This document shows, piece after piece, positions 1 through 9,542 of a DNA stretch of 64,000 nt. Under the pieces are notes generated by a model that made no database searches, had not been told where the DNA came from, and saw only the letters and a list, made by a program, of their open reading frames with translations. Position numbers and translations under genes: made by a program. The DNA is from Mycolicibacterium peregrinum (GTDB lineage Bacteria; Actinomycetota; Actinomycetes; Mycobacteriales; Mycobacteriaceae). Each line of letters opens with the position of its first letter. Position 1 is the stretch's first letter. Location of the stretch: the NCBI RefSeq assembly GCF_001665625.1, contig NZ_LZSY01000021.1, forward strand, positions 62,001-126,000, given 5' to 3'.

Positions 1-442
1 CCCAACCGGCCAACACGATGCCGTACACCCCGATCGAGGTGACAGCCAGGATGTAGAGCACCGCCACGGGCAGGTCGGTCAACTGCAGAGCCGTGCGGTG
101 ACCGAACACCGAAACCTCGCCGCCCATCGGGATCACCGCGAAGGCCAAGAACGCCGGGATCACCGAGATTATCGGGGCCAGTAGGTAGATGGGCTTGTCG
201 ATACCCGCCGGGGTGAGGCCCTCTTTGAGAGCGAGTTTCACGCCGTCGGCCAGCGACTGCAGCAGACCCCAGGGTCCGACGCGGTTGGGACCTGGCCGCA
301 TCTGCATGCGGCCCAGCACCTTCCGTTCGATGAGGATCGCCGCCAGCACGGTCAGCAGCAGGAAGACGAACACCCCGAGTGCCTTGGCCAGGATCAACCA
401 CCACGGGTCGTGACCGAACAGGGTGGGGTCGGGGTAGGTCAT
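1..442 (-). CDS. nuoH: NADH-quinone oxidoreductase subunit H, N-terminal part (cut by window edge)
   Basis: This is the first 147 codons of the complex I membrane subunit H, which sits where the quinone chamber meets the proton-pumping arm. The translation begins [15 protein letters not shown], followed by a hydrophobic first helix and the conserved [19 protein letters not shown] loop, typical of NuoH/ND1. The ATG overlaps the nuoG stop as ATGA, indicating translational coupling. The gene continues off the left edge, so only the N-terminal third is visible. The rest of the operon (nuoI to nuoN) presumably lies outside the window. Confidence 0.95.
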   Translation of the reverse strand, partial: MTYPDPTLFGHDPWWLILAKALGVFVFLLLTVLAAILIERKVLGRMQMRPGPNRVGPWGLLQSLADGVKLALKEGLTPAGIDKPIYLLAPIISVIPAFLAFAVIPMGGEVSVFGHRTALQLTDLPVAVLYILAVTSIGVYGIVLAGW

Positions 443-2838
443 GCGTCGACCTGCCCGATCGAGGCCCGCGTGATCGACACCAAAGCGCCGGCGGTTACCC
501 CGAGTTGCCGATGGATCGCCGATCCGGGGGAATTAGTGGGCAGCCAGACCACCCGGTCGGGCATCTCGGTGACCGAGAGTGGCAAGGTGACCGATCCGCG
601 GTCGGTGCTCACGGTCACCGGATCTCCCGCTGCCACACCGATTTCAGCGGCGGTACCGGGCGAGAGCCGCGCCACCGGGCTGACCGCAGTGCCGGCCAGA
701 TAGGGTTCACCGTCCTGCAGGCGTCCGGCGTCGAGCAGCAGACGCCAGCTGGCCAGCACCGCCTCGCCGGGCCCGGGCGTCGGATGTGGTTCGGGTGTCG
801 CCGACGGCTCCGCGGTGCGGGCTCCGGTCCAGGTGCCGAGTCGGGCCAGCTCGCCGTCGGCGGCGTCGGCGTCGGTCAGCCCGAGGTCGACGCCGATCTC
901 GTCGGCGAGGTAGTGCAGTACCCGCAGGTCGGGAATCGCGTTCGTCGGCAACGCCGGCTTGAACGGGCGAATCCGGCCTTCCCAGTTCACGTATGCGCCG
1001 GCCTTCTCCACCACCGGCGCCACGGGGAACACCACATCGGCCAGCTCGGTGACCTCGCTCTCGCGCAGTTCGAGACTGACGACGAACGGGGTGGCGCGCA
1101 GCGCGGCCAGCGCCATGGCCGGGTCGGGCAGGTCGGTGACCTCGACGCCGCCGACCAGAAGCGCGGCGAGTTGTCCGTCAGCTGCCGCGGCCAGGATGGC
1201 GTTGGTGTCGCGTCCGGTGGTGCCGGGCAGTTCGGCGGTGTTCCACACCGTGGCCGTCTGGGCTCGCGCGTCGGCGTCGGTGACGGGGCGACCCCCGGGC
1301 AGCAGGTTCGGCAGGGCGCCGGCCTCTACGGCGCCGCGCTCGCCGGCCCGGCGCGGGACCCACGCCAACCGGGCCCCGGTTGCCGTGGCCAGGCGCTGCG
1401 CGGCCGACAATGCGCCGGGTGAGGTGGCCAGTCGCTCACCGACCAGGATCACTGCCCCTGGTCCTCGCAGTCGCTCATCGGTCTCCAGCGCGGCCAGTGC
1501 ATCCGCCTCGGCCCCGGGGACCGTGGGGATCAGCGTGCCCGCCATCTTGGTCAGCCCGCGACTGGCGAACGGTGCCACCGAGAGCACCTGCTGGCCGTTC
1601 TTACGGGCGGCCTTGCGCAGTCGCAGGAAGACGATCGGGGATTCCTCTTCGGGCTCCAACCCGGCCAACAGCACGGTCGGTGCCTTTTCGAGTTCGGCGT
1701 AACGCAATGTCATCGGTTGTCCGGCGATGCGGGCCAGGAAATCGGCCTCCTCGAGGGAGTGCGGCCGGGCGCGGAAGTCGATGTCATTGGTGCCCAGCAC
1801 CATCCGGGCGAACTTCGAGTAGGCGTAGGCATCCTGCACGGTGCAGCGCCCGCCGACCAGCACACCGGTGCTCGACGCGGCAGCCAGCAGGCCCGCCCCG
1901 GCCACCGTCAGCGCTTCTGACCACGATGCCGGGCGCAACGCGCCGTTCTCCCGGACCAACGGCGTCGTGATCCGATCTCCGACCGTGGCATAGGTGAACG
2001 CCCACCGACCCTTGTCGCAGTTCCACTCCTCGTTGACCTCGGGATCGTCACCGGCCAGGCGCCGCATGACCTTGCCTCGGCGGTGATCGGTGCGCTGGGC
2101 ACATCCCGACGCGCAGTGTTCGCAGACACTGGGGCTGGACACCAGGTCGAATGGCCGGGCCCGGAAGCGGTAGGCCGTCCCGGTCAGCGCCCCCACCGGG
2201 CAGATCTGCACGGTGTTACCGGAGAAGTAGGACTGGAACGGTTCGCCGGGGGCGATGCCCACCTGTTGCAGCGCACCACGTTCCAACAGTTCGATGAACG
2301 GGTCGCCGGCGATCTGTGCGGAGAACCGGGTGCAACGGGCGCACAGCACGCACCGTTCGCGATCCAGGAGCACCTGCGCGGAGATACTGATCGGCTTCGG
2401 ATAGGTCCGCTTGACGTCCTCGAACCGGGTTTCGGGGCGGCCGTTGGACATTGCCTGGTTCTGCAGGGGACATTCACCGCCCTTGTCGCAGATCGGGCAG
2501 TCCAGCGGGTGGTTGATCAACAGTAGTTCCATCACACCGCGCTGGGCCTTGTCGGCAGCTTCGGAGCTGAACTGGGTGTGCACCACCATGTCTGGGCTGA
2601 CCGTGGTGGTACACGAGGCCATCGGCTTGCGCTGACCCTCGACCTCGACGAGGCACTGCCGGCAGGCCCCCACCGGGTCGAGCAGCGGGTGATCGCAGAA
2701 CCGCGGGATCTGGACACCCATCAGTTCGGCGGCGCGGATCACCAACGTGCCCTTGGGGACACTGATCTGTTCGCCATCGATGGTGAGCGACACCATTTCC
2801 ACCGGCGGGGTGTCCTTGGTCGGCTCGGCCAGCGTCAT
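439..2838 (-). CDS. nuoG: NADH-quinone oxidoreductase subunit G (799 aa)
   Basis: NuoG is the large iron-sulfur subunit of the peripheral arm of complex I and carries electrons from NuoF/NuoE toward NuoB. The N-terminus has a ferredoxin-type [2Fe-2S] domain ([15 protein letters not shown]), then the histidine/cysteine motif [17 protein letters not shown] and the cysteine set [14 protein letters not shown] molybdopterin-oxidoreductase-like region without catalytic function follows. The start at 2838 has an AAGGAAAGGGGG ribosome-binding stretch. An in-frame ATG at 2880 falls inside a palindromic repeat and is unlikely. About 92 bases separate it from nuoF, unlike the overlaps elsewhere in the operon. 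Confidence 0.95.
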   Translation of the reverse strand: MTLAEPTKDTPPVEMVSLTIDGEQISVPKGTLVIRAAELMGVQIPRFCDHPLLDPVGACRQCLVEVEGQRKPMASCTTTVSPDMVVHTQFSSEAADKAQRGVMELLLINHPLDCPICDKGGECPLQNQAMSNGRPETRFEDVKRTYPKPISISAQVLLDRERCVLCARCTRFSAQIAGDPFIELLERGALQQVGIAPGEPFQSYFSGNTVQICPVGALTGTAYRFRARPFDLVSSPSVCEHCASGCAQRTDHRRGKVMRRLAGDDPEVNEEWNCDKGRWAFTYATVGDRITTPLVRENGALRPASWSEALTVAGAGLLAAASSTGVLVGGRCTVQDAYAYSKFARMVLGTNDIDFRARPHSLEEADFLARIAGQPMTLRYAELEKAPTVLLAGLEPEEESPIVFLRLRKAARKNGQQVLSVAPFASRGLTKMAGTLIPTVPGAEADALAALETDERLRGPGAVILVGERLATSPGALSAAQRLATATGARLAWVPRRAGERGAVEAGALPNLLPGGRPVTDADARAQTATVWNTAELPGTTGRDTNAILAAAADGQLAALLVGGVEVTDLPDPAMALAALRATPFVVSLELRESEVTELADVVFPVAPVVEKAGAYVNWEGRIRPFKPALPTNAIPDLRVLHYLADEIGVDLGLTDADAADGELARLGTWTGARTAEPSATPEPHPTPGPGEAVLASWRLLLDAGRLQDGEPYLAGTAVSPVARLSPGTAAEIGVAAGDPVTVSTDRGSVTLPLSVTEMPDRVVWLPTNSPGSAIHRQLGVTAGALVSITRASIGQVDA

Positions 2839-2858
2839 GCACGGCCCCCTTTCCTTGC

Positions 2859-2918
2859 GCGAGCAGACGCGAACTCGCACGGCGCGCCCGGTAAAAGTGC
2901 GACTTTGTGTCTGCTCGC
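2859..2918. repeat. Palindromic intergenic repeat inside the nuo operon
   Basis: Two 22-base arms (2859-2880 and 2897-2918) are inverted copies with 19 of 22 positions matching and a 16-base loop. The outer ten bases, GCGAGCAGAC and GTCTGCTCGC, pair perfectly. The right-hand end closely matches that of the palindrome at 21926-21983, so the two belong to one repeat family. In the nuo transcript it would form a long hairpin between nuoF and nuoG. Confidence 0.8.
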
Positions 2919-2930
2919 GGTGAGAAACAT

Positions 2931-4247
2931 CTACGCACCCGCCCCTTCGGTCGCCATCAACGTCGAGGCGTGCGGATCGAACGGGCAGCCCCCGTCCAGG
3001 TGTGCCACGTACTCGTCACGGAAGTACTTGATCGAGGACATGATCGGGCTGGCCGCACCGTCACCCAACGCGCAGAACGACTTTCCGAAGATGCCGTCGG
3101 CGATGTCGAGCAGTTTGTCGATATCGGCTCGGGTGCCCGCACCGGTTTCCAGGCGGGCGTAGATCTGGGCCAGCCAGTACGTGCCTTCGCGGCACGGTGT
3201 GCACTTGCCGCAGGATTCGTGCGCATAGAACTGTGTCCAGCGTCGTACTGCCCGGACCACGCAGGTGGTCTCGTCGAAGATCTGCAGCGCTTTGGTGCCC
3301 AGCATGGATCCGACGGAGGCCATGCCCTCGTAATCCAGGGGCACATCGATGTGTTCGGTCGTCAGCAGCGGTGTCGACGATCCGCCCGGAGTCCAGAATT
3401 TCAGGGTGTGCCCGTCGCGGACGCCACCGGCATAGTCGAGTAGTTCGCGCAGGGTGATGCCCAGCGGCGCTTCGTACTGTCCGGGCCGGTTGACGTGGCC
3501 CGACAGCGAATACAGCGTGAAGCCAGGGGATTTCTCCGATCCCATCGACCGGAACCAGTCCACGCCGTTGACCATGATCGGGGGAACGCTGGCGATGGAC
3601 TCGACGTTGTTGACCACTGTCGGGCAGGCGTAGAGGCCCGCGACGGCGGGAAACGGTGGGCGCAGTCGTGGTTGGCCGCGGCGGCCCTCCAGGGAATCCA
3701 GCAGCGCGGTTTCCTCGCCGCAGATGTAGGCGCCCGCTCCGGCGTGCACGGTCAGTTCCAGGTCGAATCCGGAGCCGAGGATGTCGGTGCCCAGATATCC
3801 CGCCGCATAGGCCTCGGCGACCGCGGCCTGCAGCCGGCGCAAGACCGGCACCACCTCGCCACGGACATAGATGAACGCGTGGCGGGCCCGGATCGCGTAC
3901 GCCGCGATGATGATGCCCTCGATCAGAAAGTGCGGTGTGGTCAGCAGGAGCGGAATGTCCTTGCACGTACCGGGTTCTGATTCGTCGGCATTGACGACGA
4001 GGTAATGGGGCTTGGCGGCCGGACCGTCTTCTCCCTGGGGGATGAACGACCACTTGGTGCCGGTCGGGAAACCTGCGCCGCCGCGTCCACGGAGTCCGGA
4101 GTCCTTGACCAGCGCGATCACGTCGTCGGGCCCCATCGCCAGGGCGCGCTGCAGCCCGCGGTAACCGTCATGGCGGAGGTAGGTGTCCAGCGTCCACGGT
4201 TCTGGTTCATCCCAGAATCGGCTCAGTACCGGGGTCAGCGCGGTCAC
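2931..4247 (-). CDS. nuoF: NADH-quinone oxidoreductase subunit F (438 aa)
   Basis: NuoF binds NADH and FMN and starts electron flow in complex I. Visible motifs are the glycine-rich [13 protein letters not shown] near residue 50, [12 protein letters not shown] for FMN/NADH binding, and the C-terminal [4Fe-4S] set [15 protein letters not shown] with a later cysteine in [12 protein letters not shown]. The start is a GTG at 4247 that overlaps the nuoE stop as GTGA; the reading frame is open further upstream but only as the nuoE shadow. The length matches the family. Confidence 0.96.
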   Translation of the reverse strand: MTALTPVLSRFWDEPEPWTLDTYLRHDGYRGLQRALAMGPDDVIALVKDSGLRGRGGAGFPTGTKWSFIPQGEDGPAAKPHYLVVNADESEPGTCKDIPLLLTTPHFLIEGIIIAAYAIRARHAFIYVRGEVVPVLRRLQAAVAEAYAAGYLGTDILGSGFDLELTVHAGAGAYICGEETALLDSLEGRRGQPRLRPPFPAVAGLYACPTVVNNVESIASVPPIMVNGVDWFRSMGSEKSPGFTLYSLSGHVNRPGQYEAPLGITLRELLDYAGGVRDGHTLKFWTPGGSSTPLLTTEHIDVPLDYEGMASVGSMLGTKALQIFDETTCVVRAVRRWTQFYAHESCGKCTPCREGTYWLAQIYARLETGAGTRADIDKLLDIADGIFGKSFCALGDGAASPIMSSIKYFRDEYVAHLDGGCPFDPHASTLMATEGAGA

Positions 4248-4975
4248 GAGATCGGGCCTCCCGCTTCGGGAGTGGACATGCCGCGTTTCCTGGCTTCCCG
4301 CAGACCGGCAAGCGTGGCTGTGCCGGGGGCACCTCCCGGGGTGTGCGGGTCGGTCAGACCGGCCAGGGTCCGGGCGGTTTCCCGGAAGGTACACAGTGGT
4401 GCACCGCGGGTCGGGGCCGGCGGCGTTCCGCCGCGCAGGCCGTCGACGAGATCCCGCGCCGACGACGGGGTCTGGTTGTCGTAGAACTCCCAGTTGACCA
4501 TCACCACCGGTGCGTAATCGCAGGCGGCATTGCACTCGATGTGTTCGAGAGTGACCCGGCGATCGGCCGTGGTGTCCCCGGCATGGATGCCCAGATGATC
4601 CTGCAGGGCATCGAGTATCGCGTCGCCGCCCATGATCGCGCACAACGTGTTGGTGCACACCCCGACGAGGTATTCGCCCGTCGGCGTGCGCCGGTACATC
4701 GAGTAGAACGTGGCGACCGCGGCCACCTCGGCATCGGTCAGGCCCAACAGCGTGGCACAGAAACCGATTCCGGCCGATGTCAGGCAACCGTCCTCGGCCT
4801 GCACCAGATGCAGCAACGACAACAGCGCAGAGCGGGCTTCGGGATAACGGGCGATGATCTGCTCGGCGTCGGCGGTGAGCCGCGCCGTCACCTCATCCGG
4901 ATATGCCGCGGGCCCGTTGATCGGCGGGCCCGCTTCATCGGGGCGTTGCCCCAGTTGAATGAATACGTCAGTCAT
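4244..4975 (-). CDS. nuoE: NADH-quinone oxidoreductase subunit E (243 aa)
   Basis: NuoE is the thioredoxin-fold 24-kDa subunit holding the off-pathway [2Fe-2S] cluster N1a. The four ligands are in GVCTNTLC and HIECNAACDYAP. After the core the protein has a Pro/Gly/Thr-rich C-terminal extension of about 70 residues, as in other mycobacterial NuoE proteins. The start ATG at 4975 is preceded by GAGGAG at good spacing; a TTG at 5014 would extend the frame upstream by 13 residues without a better site. It lies 28 bases after nuoD. Confidence 0.95.
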   Translation of the reverse strand: MTDVFIQLGQRPDEAGPPINGPAAYPDEVTARLTADAEQIIARYPEARSALLSLLHLVQAEDGCLTSAGIGFCATLLGLTDAEVAAVATFYSMYRRTPTGEYLVGVCTNTLCAIMGGDAILDALQDHLGIHAGDTTADRRVTLEHIECNAACDYAPVVMVNWEFYDNQTPSSARDLVDGLRGGTPPAPTRGAPLCTFRETARTLAGLTDPHTPGGAPGTATLAGLREARKRGMSTPEAGGPIS

Positions 4976-5003
4976 CCGTGCTGTCTCCTCTTCGCGCAAG
5001 CGC

Positions 5004-6308
5004 TCATCGATCAACCCCGCCCATCACCGGATCGATCGACGCCACCGCGGCGATCGCGTCGGCGACCATGCCTCCCTCGCACATCGCCGCCACCGCTTGC
5101 AGATTCGTGAACGAGGGGTCGCGATAGTGCACCCGGTACGGCCGGGTGCCACCGTCGGACACCATGTGCACTCCGAGCTCGCCGCGCGGGGACTCGACCG
5201 CGACATAGACCTGCCCGGCCGGTACCCGGATGCCCTCGGTGACGAGCTTGAAGTGATGGATCAGCCCCTCCATCGAGTGGCCCATGATCTTGGCGATGTG
5301 TTCGGGGGAGTTGCCCAGACCGTCGGGGCCGACCTTGAGATCGGCGGGCCAGGCCAGCTTCTTGTCGTTGATCATCACGGGACCGTCGCCCATCTTCTCG
5401 AGCCGGTCCACACACTGCTCGACGATCTTGAGCGACTCCCGCATCTCCTTGACCCGGATGATGTACCGGCCGTAGGAATCACAGCGGTCATCGGTGATGA
5501 CGTCGAACTCGTAGTTCTCGTAACCGCAGTACGGCTGCGCGCGACGCAGATCGTGGGGCAGACCGGTGGAGCGCAACACCGGGCCCGTGATCCCCAGCGC
5601 CATGCATCCGGTCAGGTCGAGATACCCGACACCGACCGTGCGGGCCTTCCAGATGTAGTTCTCGTTGAGCAGATCCTCCAAGTCCTGCAAGCGGTTCGGT
5701 AACAGGTCGAGCAACGCCCGGACCTCACCGAGCGCGCCGTCGGGCAGATCGGCAGCCAGCCCGCCCGGACGGATGTAGGCGTGGTTCATCCGCAGCCCGG
5801 TGATCGACTCGAACACGCGCAGAATCTCTTCGCGTTCCCGGAACCCGTAGAACATCGCGCTCATCGCGCCGAGTTCCATACCGCCGGTGGCCAGGGCCAC
5901 CAGATGCGATGTGATCCGGTTGAGTTCCATCAGCATCACCCGGATCACGCTGGCGCGCTCGGGGATATCGTCGGTGACGCCGAGCAGCTTCTCCACGCCC
6001 AGGCAGTACGCGGTCTCGTTGAAGAACGGCGAGAGGTAGTCCATCCGGGTGACGAAGGTGACACCCTGCGTCCAGTTGCGGTATTCCAGGTTCTTCTCGA
6101 TGCCGGTATGCAGATAGCCGATGCCGCAACGGGCTTCGGTGATGATCTCGCCCTCGATCTCCAGGATCAGCCGCAGCACACCGTGGGTCGACGGATGCTG
6201 GGGACCCATGTTCACCACGATGCGCTCGCCGGCATGCTCACGGGCCGCGGCCACCACGTCGTCCCAGTCCTGACCGCCGACCACCACGACGGGGGATTCG
6301 GTACTCAT
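5004..6308 (-). CDS. nuoD: NADH-quinone oxidoreductase subunit D (434 aa)
   Basis: NuoD is the 49-kDa subunit of complex I, related to [NiFe]-hydrogenase large subunits, and forms the quinone pocket together with NuoB. The signature [20 protein letters not shown] is at residues 34-53 and [14 protein letters not shown] follows. The C-terminal [22 protein letters not shown] is family-typical. The ATG at 6308 overlaps the nuoC stop as ATGA. Published M. tuberculosis work links NuoD to the atypical response regulator Rv3143, whose homologue is encoded here at 8075-8473. Confidence 0.96.
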   Translation of the reverse strand: MSTESPVVVVGGQDWDDVVAAAREHAGERIVVNMGPQHPSTHGVLRLILEIEGEIITEARCGIGYLHTGIEKNLEYRNWTQGVTFVTRMDYLSPFFNETAYCLGVEKLLGVTDDIPERASVIRVMLMELNRITSHLVALATGGMELGAMSAMFYGFREREEILRVFESITGLRMNHAYIRPGGLAADLPDGALGEVRALLDLLPNRLQDLEDLLNENYIWKARTVGVGYLDLTGCMALGITGPVLRSTGLPHDLRRAQPYCGYENYEFDVITDDRCDSYGRYIIRVKEMRESLKIVEQCVDRLEKMGDGPVMINDKKLAWPADLKVGPDGLGNSPEHIAKIMGHSMEGLIHHFKLVTEGIRVPAGQVYVAVESPRGELGVHMVSDGGTRPYRVHYRDPSFTNLQAVAAMCEGGMVADAIAAVASIDPVMGGVDR

Positions 6309-6991
6309 CAGTTGTAGGACCTCCGCTGATCGGGCGGCGGGATCTGCGCGCCGTGGTATTCGACCGGGATGCCGCCCAGCGGATAGTCCTTGCGCTGAGG
6401 GTGGCCGACCCAGTCGTCGGGCATCTCGATGCGGGTCAGCGCCGGGTGACCGTCGAACACGATGCCGAAGAAGTCGTAGGTCTCGCGTTCGTGCCAGTCG
6501 GTGGTCGGATAGATGGTGAACAGCGACGGCACGTGCGGATCGGCATCGGGCGCTGCGACTTCCAACCGAATCCGGCGGTTGTGGGTGATCGACATCAGCG
6601 GGTACACCGCGTGCAGTTCACGGTCGGTGTCGTCGGGATAGTGCACCCCGCTCACGCCCAAGCACAGCTCGAACCGCAATTGCGGATCGTCGCGCAGCAC
6701 ACTGGCGACCGCGGGCAGCTGGACCCGGCTGACCTCCAGGGTGAGCTCATCGCGGTAGACCACCACGCGCTCGATGGACACCGCATAGCGTTCCTCACCG
6801 AGGATCTCGCCGAGCCGGTCCACGATCTCGTCGAAATACTGGCCGTAGGGCCGAGGGGAACTGCCGGGCAATGCGACCGAGCGGACCAGGCGGCCGTAAC
6901 CCGACGTGTCGCCGGTGCCCGAGGCGCCGAACATGCCTCGACGCGTCCCGATCACCTCGGCGCCCTCGCTGTTTCCGTTGGCTGTACTCAC
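6308..6991 (-). CDS. nuoC: NADH-quinone oxidoreductase subunit C (227 aa)
   Basis: NuoC is the 30-kDa scaffold subunit of the hydrophilic arm of complex I. The conserved block [21 protein letters not shown] and the following [16 protein letters not shown] identify it. The N-terminal 45 residues are glycine-rich and variable. The GTG start at 6991 overlaps the nuoB stop as GTGA. The C-terminus ends with a proline-rich tail typical of actinobacterial NuoC. Confidence 0.95.
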   Translation of the reverse strand: MSTANGNSEGAEVIGTRRGMFGASGTGDTSGYGRLVRSVALPGSSPRPYGQYFDEIVDRLGEILGEERYAVSIERVVVYRDELTLEVSRVQLPAVASVLRDDPQLRFELCLGVSGVHYPDDTDRELHAVYPLMSITHNRRIRLEVAAPDADPHVPSLFTIYPTTDWHERETYDFFGIVFDGHPALTRIEMPDDWVGHPQRKDYPLGGIPVEYHGAQIPPPDQRRSYN

Positions 6992-7542
6992 CGCAACAGC
7001 CCCTTGAGCTCGATGGTCGGTGTGACGGCCAACGCTGCCTGCTCGGCCTCTCGGATCGCCTCCTCGCGGTTGACGCCGAGCGGCATCTGCTGAATCTTGT
7101 CGTGCAACTTGAGGATTGCGTGCAGGAGCATTTCCGGCCGCGGTGGGCAGCCGGGCAGGTAGATATCCACCGGCACCACATGATCGACGCCCTGCACCAC
7201 TGCGTAGTTGTTGAACATGCCGCCGGAGGAAGCACAAACCCCCATGGCCAGCACCCATTTGGGCTCGGCCATCTGGTCGTAGATCTGGCGCAGTACGGGT
7301 GCCATCTTCTGGCTGACCCGGCCCGCCACGATCATCAGGTCGGCCTGCCGCGGTGTCGCCGAGAACCGCTCCATCCCGAACCGGGCGATGTCGAAACGCG
7401 GCCCGGCTGTGGACATCATCTCGATTGCGCAGCAGGCCAGACCGAAGGTGGCCGGCCACAACGACCCCTTACGCACGTAACCCGCGACGGCCTCCACCGT
7501 CGACAGCAGGATCCCACCGGGCAGACGTTCCTCTAATCCCAA
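6988..7542 (-). CDS. nuoB: NADH-quinone oxidoreductase subunit B (184 aa)
   Basis: NuoB carries cluster N2, the last iron-sulfur centre before quinone. The ligands are seen in [25 protein letters not shown] and [11 protein letters not shown]. The start is a TTG at 7542, inside the end of nuoA (the genes overlap by 10 bases). It gives [19 protein letters not shown], matching the N-terminus of mycobacterial NuoB and the usual 184-residue length. No ATG or GTG gives a plausible alternative without losing conserved residues. Confidence 0.95.
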   Translation of the reverse strand: MGLEERLPGGILLSTVEAVAGYVRKGSLWPATFGLACCAIEMMSTAGPRFDIARFGMERFSATPRQADLMIVAGRVSQKMAPVLRQIYDQMAEPKWVLAMGVCASSGGMFNNYAVVQGVDHVVPVDIYLPGCPPRPEMLLHAILKLHDKIQQMPLGVNREEAIREAEQAALAVTPTIELKGLLR

Positions 7543-7901
7543 TTCAAGCCCCCTCGCCGCCAGACATAGGCGTAAGCCACGAACACCGTGAGCATGAACA
7601 GCAACATCTCCACCAGCGCGAACAGCCCGAGGTTGTCGAAGGCCACGGCCCACGGGTAGAGGAAGACGATCTCGATGTCGAACACGATGAACAACATCGC
7701 CGTGAGGTAGTACCGGATCGGCATACGCTGGCCGGTCACCCCTGCAGCCCCGGGTTGCATCGGTTCGATACCGCATTCGTAGGCCTCAAGTTTGGACTTG
7801 TTGTAGCGCCGCGGGCCGATCACGAGCGCGATTCCCACGGAAACCACGGCGAACGCGGCCGCGATCGCTCCGAGAACCAGGATGGGCGTATATAAATTCA
7901 T
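7533..7901 (-). CDS. nuoA: NADH-quinone oxidoreductase subunit A (122 aa)
   Basis: NuoA is a small membrane subunit of complex I with three predicted transmembrane helices. The conserved loop [11 protein letters not shown] and the helix [23 protein letters not shown] are diagnostic. It is the first gene of the nuo operon. The ATG at 7901 has GAGGGAG upstream. A weak sigma-A-like promoter is visible at 7949-7977, giving a leader of about 40 bases. Confidence 0.95.
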   Translation of the reverse strand: MNLYTPILVLGAIAAAFAVVSVGIALVIGPRRYNKSKLEAYECGIEPMQPGAAGVTGQRMPIRYYLTAMLFIVFDIEIVFLYPWAVAFDNLGLFALVEMLLFMLTVFVAYAYVWRRGGLNWD

Positions 7902-7948
7902 GCCACTTATCGCTCCCTCGGGTGGGCTGTCGATGTGAGCTAACCCAC

Positions 7949-7977
7949 AGCCTAGCGAGGTTTGCGGCCTGTGCCAC
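7949..7977 (-). promoter_or_regulatory. Candidate promoter of the nuo operon
   Basis: On the minus strand a -35-like GTGGCA (7977-7972) and a -10 TAGGCT (7954-7949) are separated by 17 bases. The predicted transcript start is near 7942, about 40 bases before the nuoA ATG. The -35 matches only four of six consensus bases, so the call is tentative. Confidence 0.4.
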
Positions 7978-8074
7978 ACATTTTGGTTAGTATCGTTTCA
8001 TATCGGGGCAGCGTGTCGCTGCGGCCGTAGCCATGCCGCGAAAGTCAACGGCAACAGGGTAATTCGCGGAAAAG

Positions 8075-8473
8075 TTATCGGACCGGAGCGCGCAGCAACG
8101 ACACCACCGCGTCACCCAACCGGATCGGATCGATCGGGTGCGGGACCGCCGCTTCGGCCTGTGACCAGCTAGCCAGCCACGCGTCGTCGGGTCGCCCGGT
8201 CAGCACCAGGATCGGTGGGCAGTTCGCGACCTCGTCCTTGAGTTGTTTGGCCACTCCCATGCCCCCGGCCGGGGTGGCCTCCCCGTCGAGAATGGCCAGG
8301 TCGATACCGCCGGCGTCCATCTGTGCGACCACCATCGGTGCGGTGGCGATCTCGACGTATTCGAGTTCGGGCAGTTCCGGGTGCACGCGTTTGCCCAGTG
8401 CGAGTCGTACCTGTTCGCGGGTGCGCGGGTTGTCGCTGTACACCAGGAGGCGCAGCGGCGCGGGGCCGGCCAT
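8075..8473 (-). CDS. Atypical response-regulator receiver protein (Rv3143-like, 132 aa)
   Basis: This is a stand-alone receiver domain with no output domain. It shows the receiver features: YSDN with an acidic residue after beta-1, the candidate phosphoacceptor aspartate in AILDGEATP, and the threonine in LVLTGR. The conserved lysine expected after beta-5 is replaced by histidine (AVPHPIDP), so phosphorylation chemistry may be altered. It lies directly upstream of nuoA in the same direction, as Rv3143 does in M. tuberculosis, where it has been reported to bind NuoD. The ATG follows a TAGCAT -10 by seven bases, suggesting a leaderless message. Confidence 0.85.
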   Translation of the reverse strand: MAGPAPLRLLVYSDNPRTREQVRLALGKRVHPELPELEYVEIATAPMVVAQMDAGGIDLAILDGEATPAGGMGVAKQLKDEVANCPPILVLTGRPDDAWLASWSQAEAAVPHPIDPIRLGDAVVSLLRAPVR

Positions 8474-8480
8474 GCTGCCG

Positions 8481-8486
8481 ATGCTA
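8481..8486 (-). promoter_or_regulatory. Leaderless -10 element of the receiver-protein gene
   Basis: TAGCAT on the minus strand ends seven bases before the ATG at 8473, so the transcript would begin at or within a base or two of the start codon. There is no Shine-Dalgarno sequence, which is consistent with leaderless translation. Confidence 0.5.
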
Positions 8487-8537
8487 CTGCGCGCGGTGCC
8501 GTAGGCCGGTCAACTCAGCGAATTCTGTTGCAGGGCA

Positions 8538-9053
8538 TCAGACTCGGGTGAACACGAGTTCACCCGACAGGATCGTCGTCGGACCGACCATCCCGAGCAT
8601 GTCGCCCGACACGCCGAAGTCGTCTCGTTGGACCTCGCACTGACCTGACAACTGCAGCGCGCCGTCGTCGAGTGCCTCCACATCGACGGGCAATTCGACG
8701 GGCTTCGACACTCCGCGGACGGTCAGGACCGCCGTCAGCCGCACCCGGTCGTCGGATGGCTCCAAACCTGTCACCTGCACCGTGATGTTCGGATGGCCCT
8801 CGGCATCGAAGAAATCGGCAGACCGCAGATGGTTGTCCCGCTTCCCGATGCCGGTGCGAACAGATGCCGCTTCGATCACCACCTGGCCGCTCACTCCGGC
8901 GCCGGCGGACCCTTCACCGCGAAATTCGGTGAACTGCCCGGTGACGGTGGTCAGGCCCCACATCGTCTTGTTCCTGAACGTCACCTTGGATCGGTCTGGA
9001 ACCAGGATCCAGTTCCCGGCGCTGACGGTCAGGATGTCGCTGGTCGTGGCCAT
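8538..9053 (-). CDS. YceI family lipid-binding-like protein (171 aa)
   Basis: This is a YceI-family beta-barrel protein; members bind polyisoprenoid or other lipids. Typical motifs are the opening NWILVPDRSKVTFRNKTMWG, the central VTGQFTEFRGEG, and SADFFDAEGHPNITVQ. No signal peptide is visible, so it is likely cytoplasmic, as in many actinobacterial YceI proteins. The start at 9053 has GGAGG four bases upstream; the frame is open upstream but without a comparable site. It follows the SnoaL-like gene by 41 bases and probably shares its transcript. Confidence 0.85.
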   Translation of the reverse strand: MATTSDILTVSAGNWILVPDRSKVTFRNKTMWGLTTVTGQFTEFRGEGSAGAGVSGQVVIEAASVRTGIGKRDNHLRSADFFDAEGHPNITVQVTGLEPSDDRVRLTAVLTVRGVSKPVELPVDVEALDDGALQLSGQCEVQRDDFGVSGDMLGMVGPTTILSGELVFTRV

Positions 9054-9094
9054 GAAACCTCCAATTTTCGCTCGGATCGGGTGAGCAGCTCGGT

Positions 9095-9487
9095 TCAGGC
9101 GAACAACGGCGCGATGTCCTTCGGATCGAAGTATTCGTCGATGCGGTGGATAAGACCGTCGGTACCCACTCTGATCACGATGCACACCCGCAGTGCGATC
9201 AACGTGCCGTCGGGGGCGCCGGCGTGTAAGACGTGCTGTTGGACGAATCCGCCGTCGAAGAACTGTCGATCGAGCACCTCGTAGTGGCGCCCGGTGGTCG
9301 CGTTGATGAACCAGTCGATGACCTTCAAAGCACGGGTGCGGTCGTTGTCCTTGGCGTCGCCGGCGTGCCAGACCGACACATCGTCGGCCCACAGCTGGGC
9401 CACCGCGGCCTTGTCTCCGCGCTCGATCGCGTCGAACAATCGGTGCGCGACGCCGTCGACGACTTCGACTTCGGTAGGGGACATCAT
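9095..9487 (-). CDS. SnoaL/NTF2-like protein, limonene-epoxide-hydrolase type (130 aa)
   Basis: The protein has the size and pattern of the NTF2-like superfamily: a helical N-terminus (DGVAHRLFDAIERGD), LWADDVSVWHAGDAKD, and a C-terminal sheet ending IHRIDEYFDPKDIAPLF. Related proteins are polyketide cyclases, small hydrolases or binding proteins. The substrate is unknown. Two adjacent ATG codons follow a GAGGAG; the second (9484) has slightly better spacing. It probably forms an operon with the YceI gene downstream. Confidence 0.75.
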   Translation of the reverse strand: MMSPTEVEVVDGVAHRLFDAIERGDKAAVAQLWADDVSVWHAGDAKDNDRTRALKVIDWFINATTGRHYEVLDRQFFDGGFVQQHVLHAGAPDGTLIALRVCIVIRVGTDGLIHRIDEYFDPKDIAPLFA

Positions 9488-9542
9488 CGGCTCCTCGGGT
9501 AGGGCTTGACCTCAACAGTCATTCAGGTTTCAGACTCGAATC

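Noticed and set aside
379-1970. Long plus-strand open frames opposite nuoG
   Set aside because: They are antisense shadows in GC-rich DNA. The translations are Arg/Gly/Pro-rich without motifs, whereas the minus strand encodes clear NuoG.
2839-2880. Upstream in-frame ATG extending nuoG by 14 residues
   Set aside because: The extension lies inside the palindromic repeat and has no homology-like features. The ATG at 2838 has a good ribosome-binding site.
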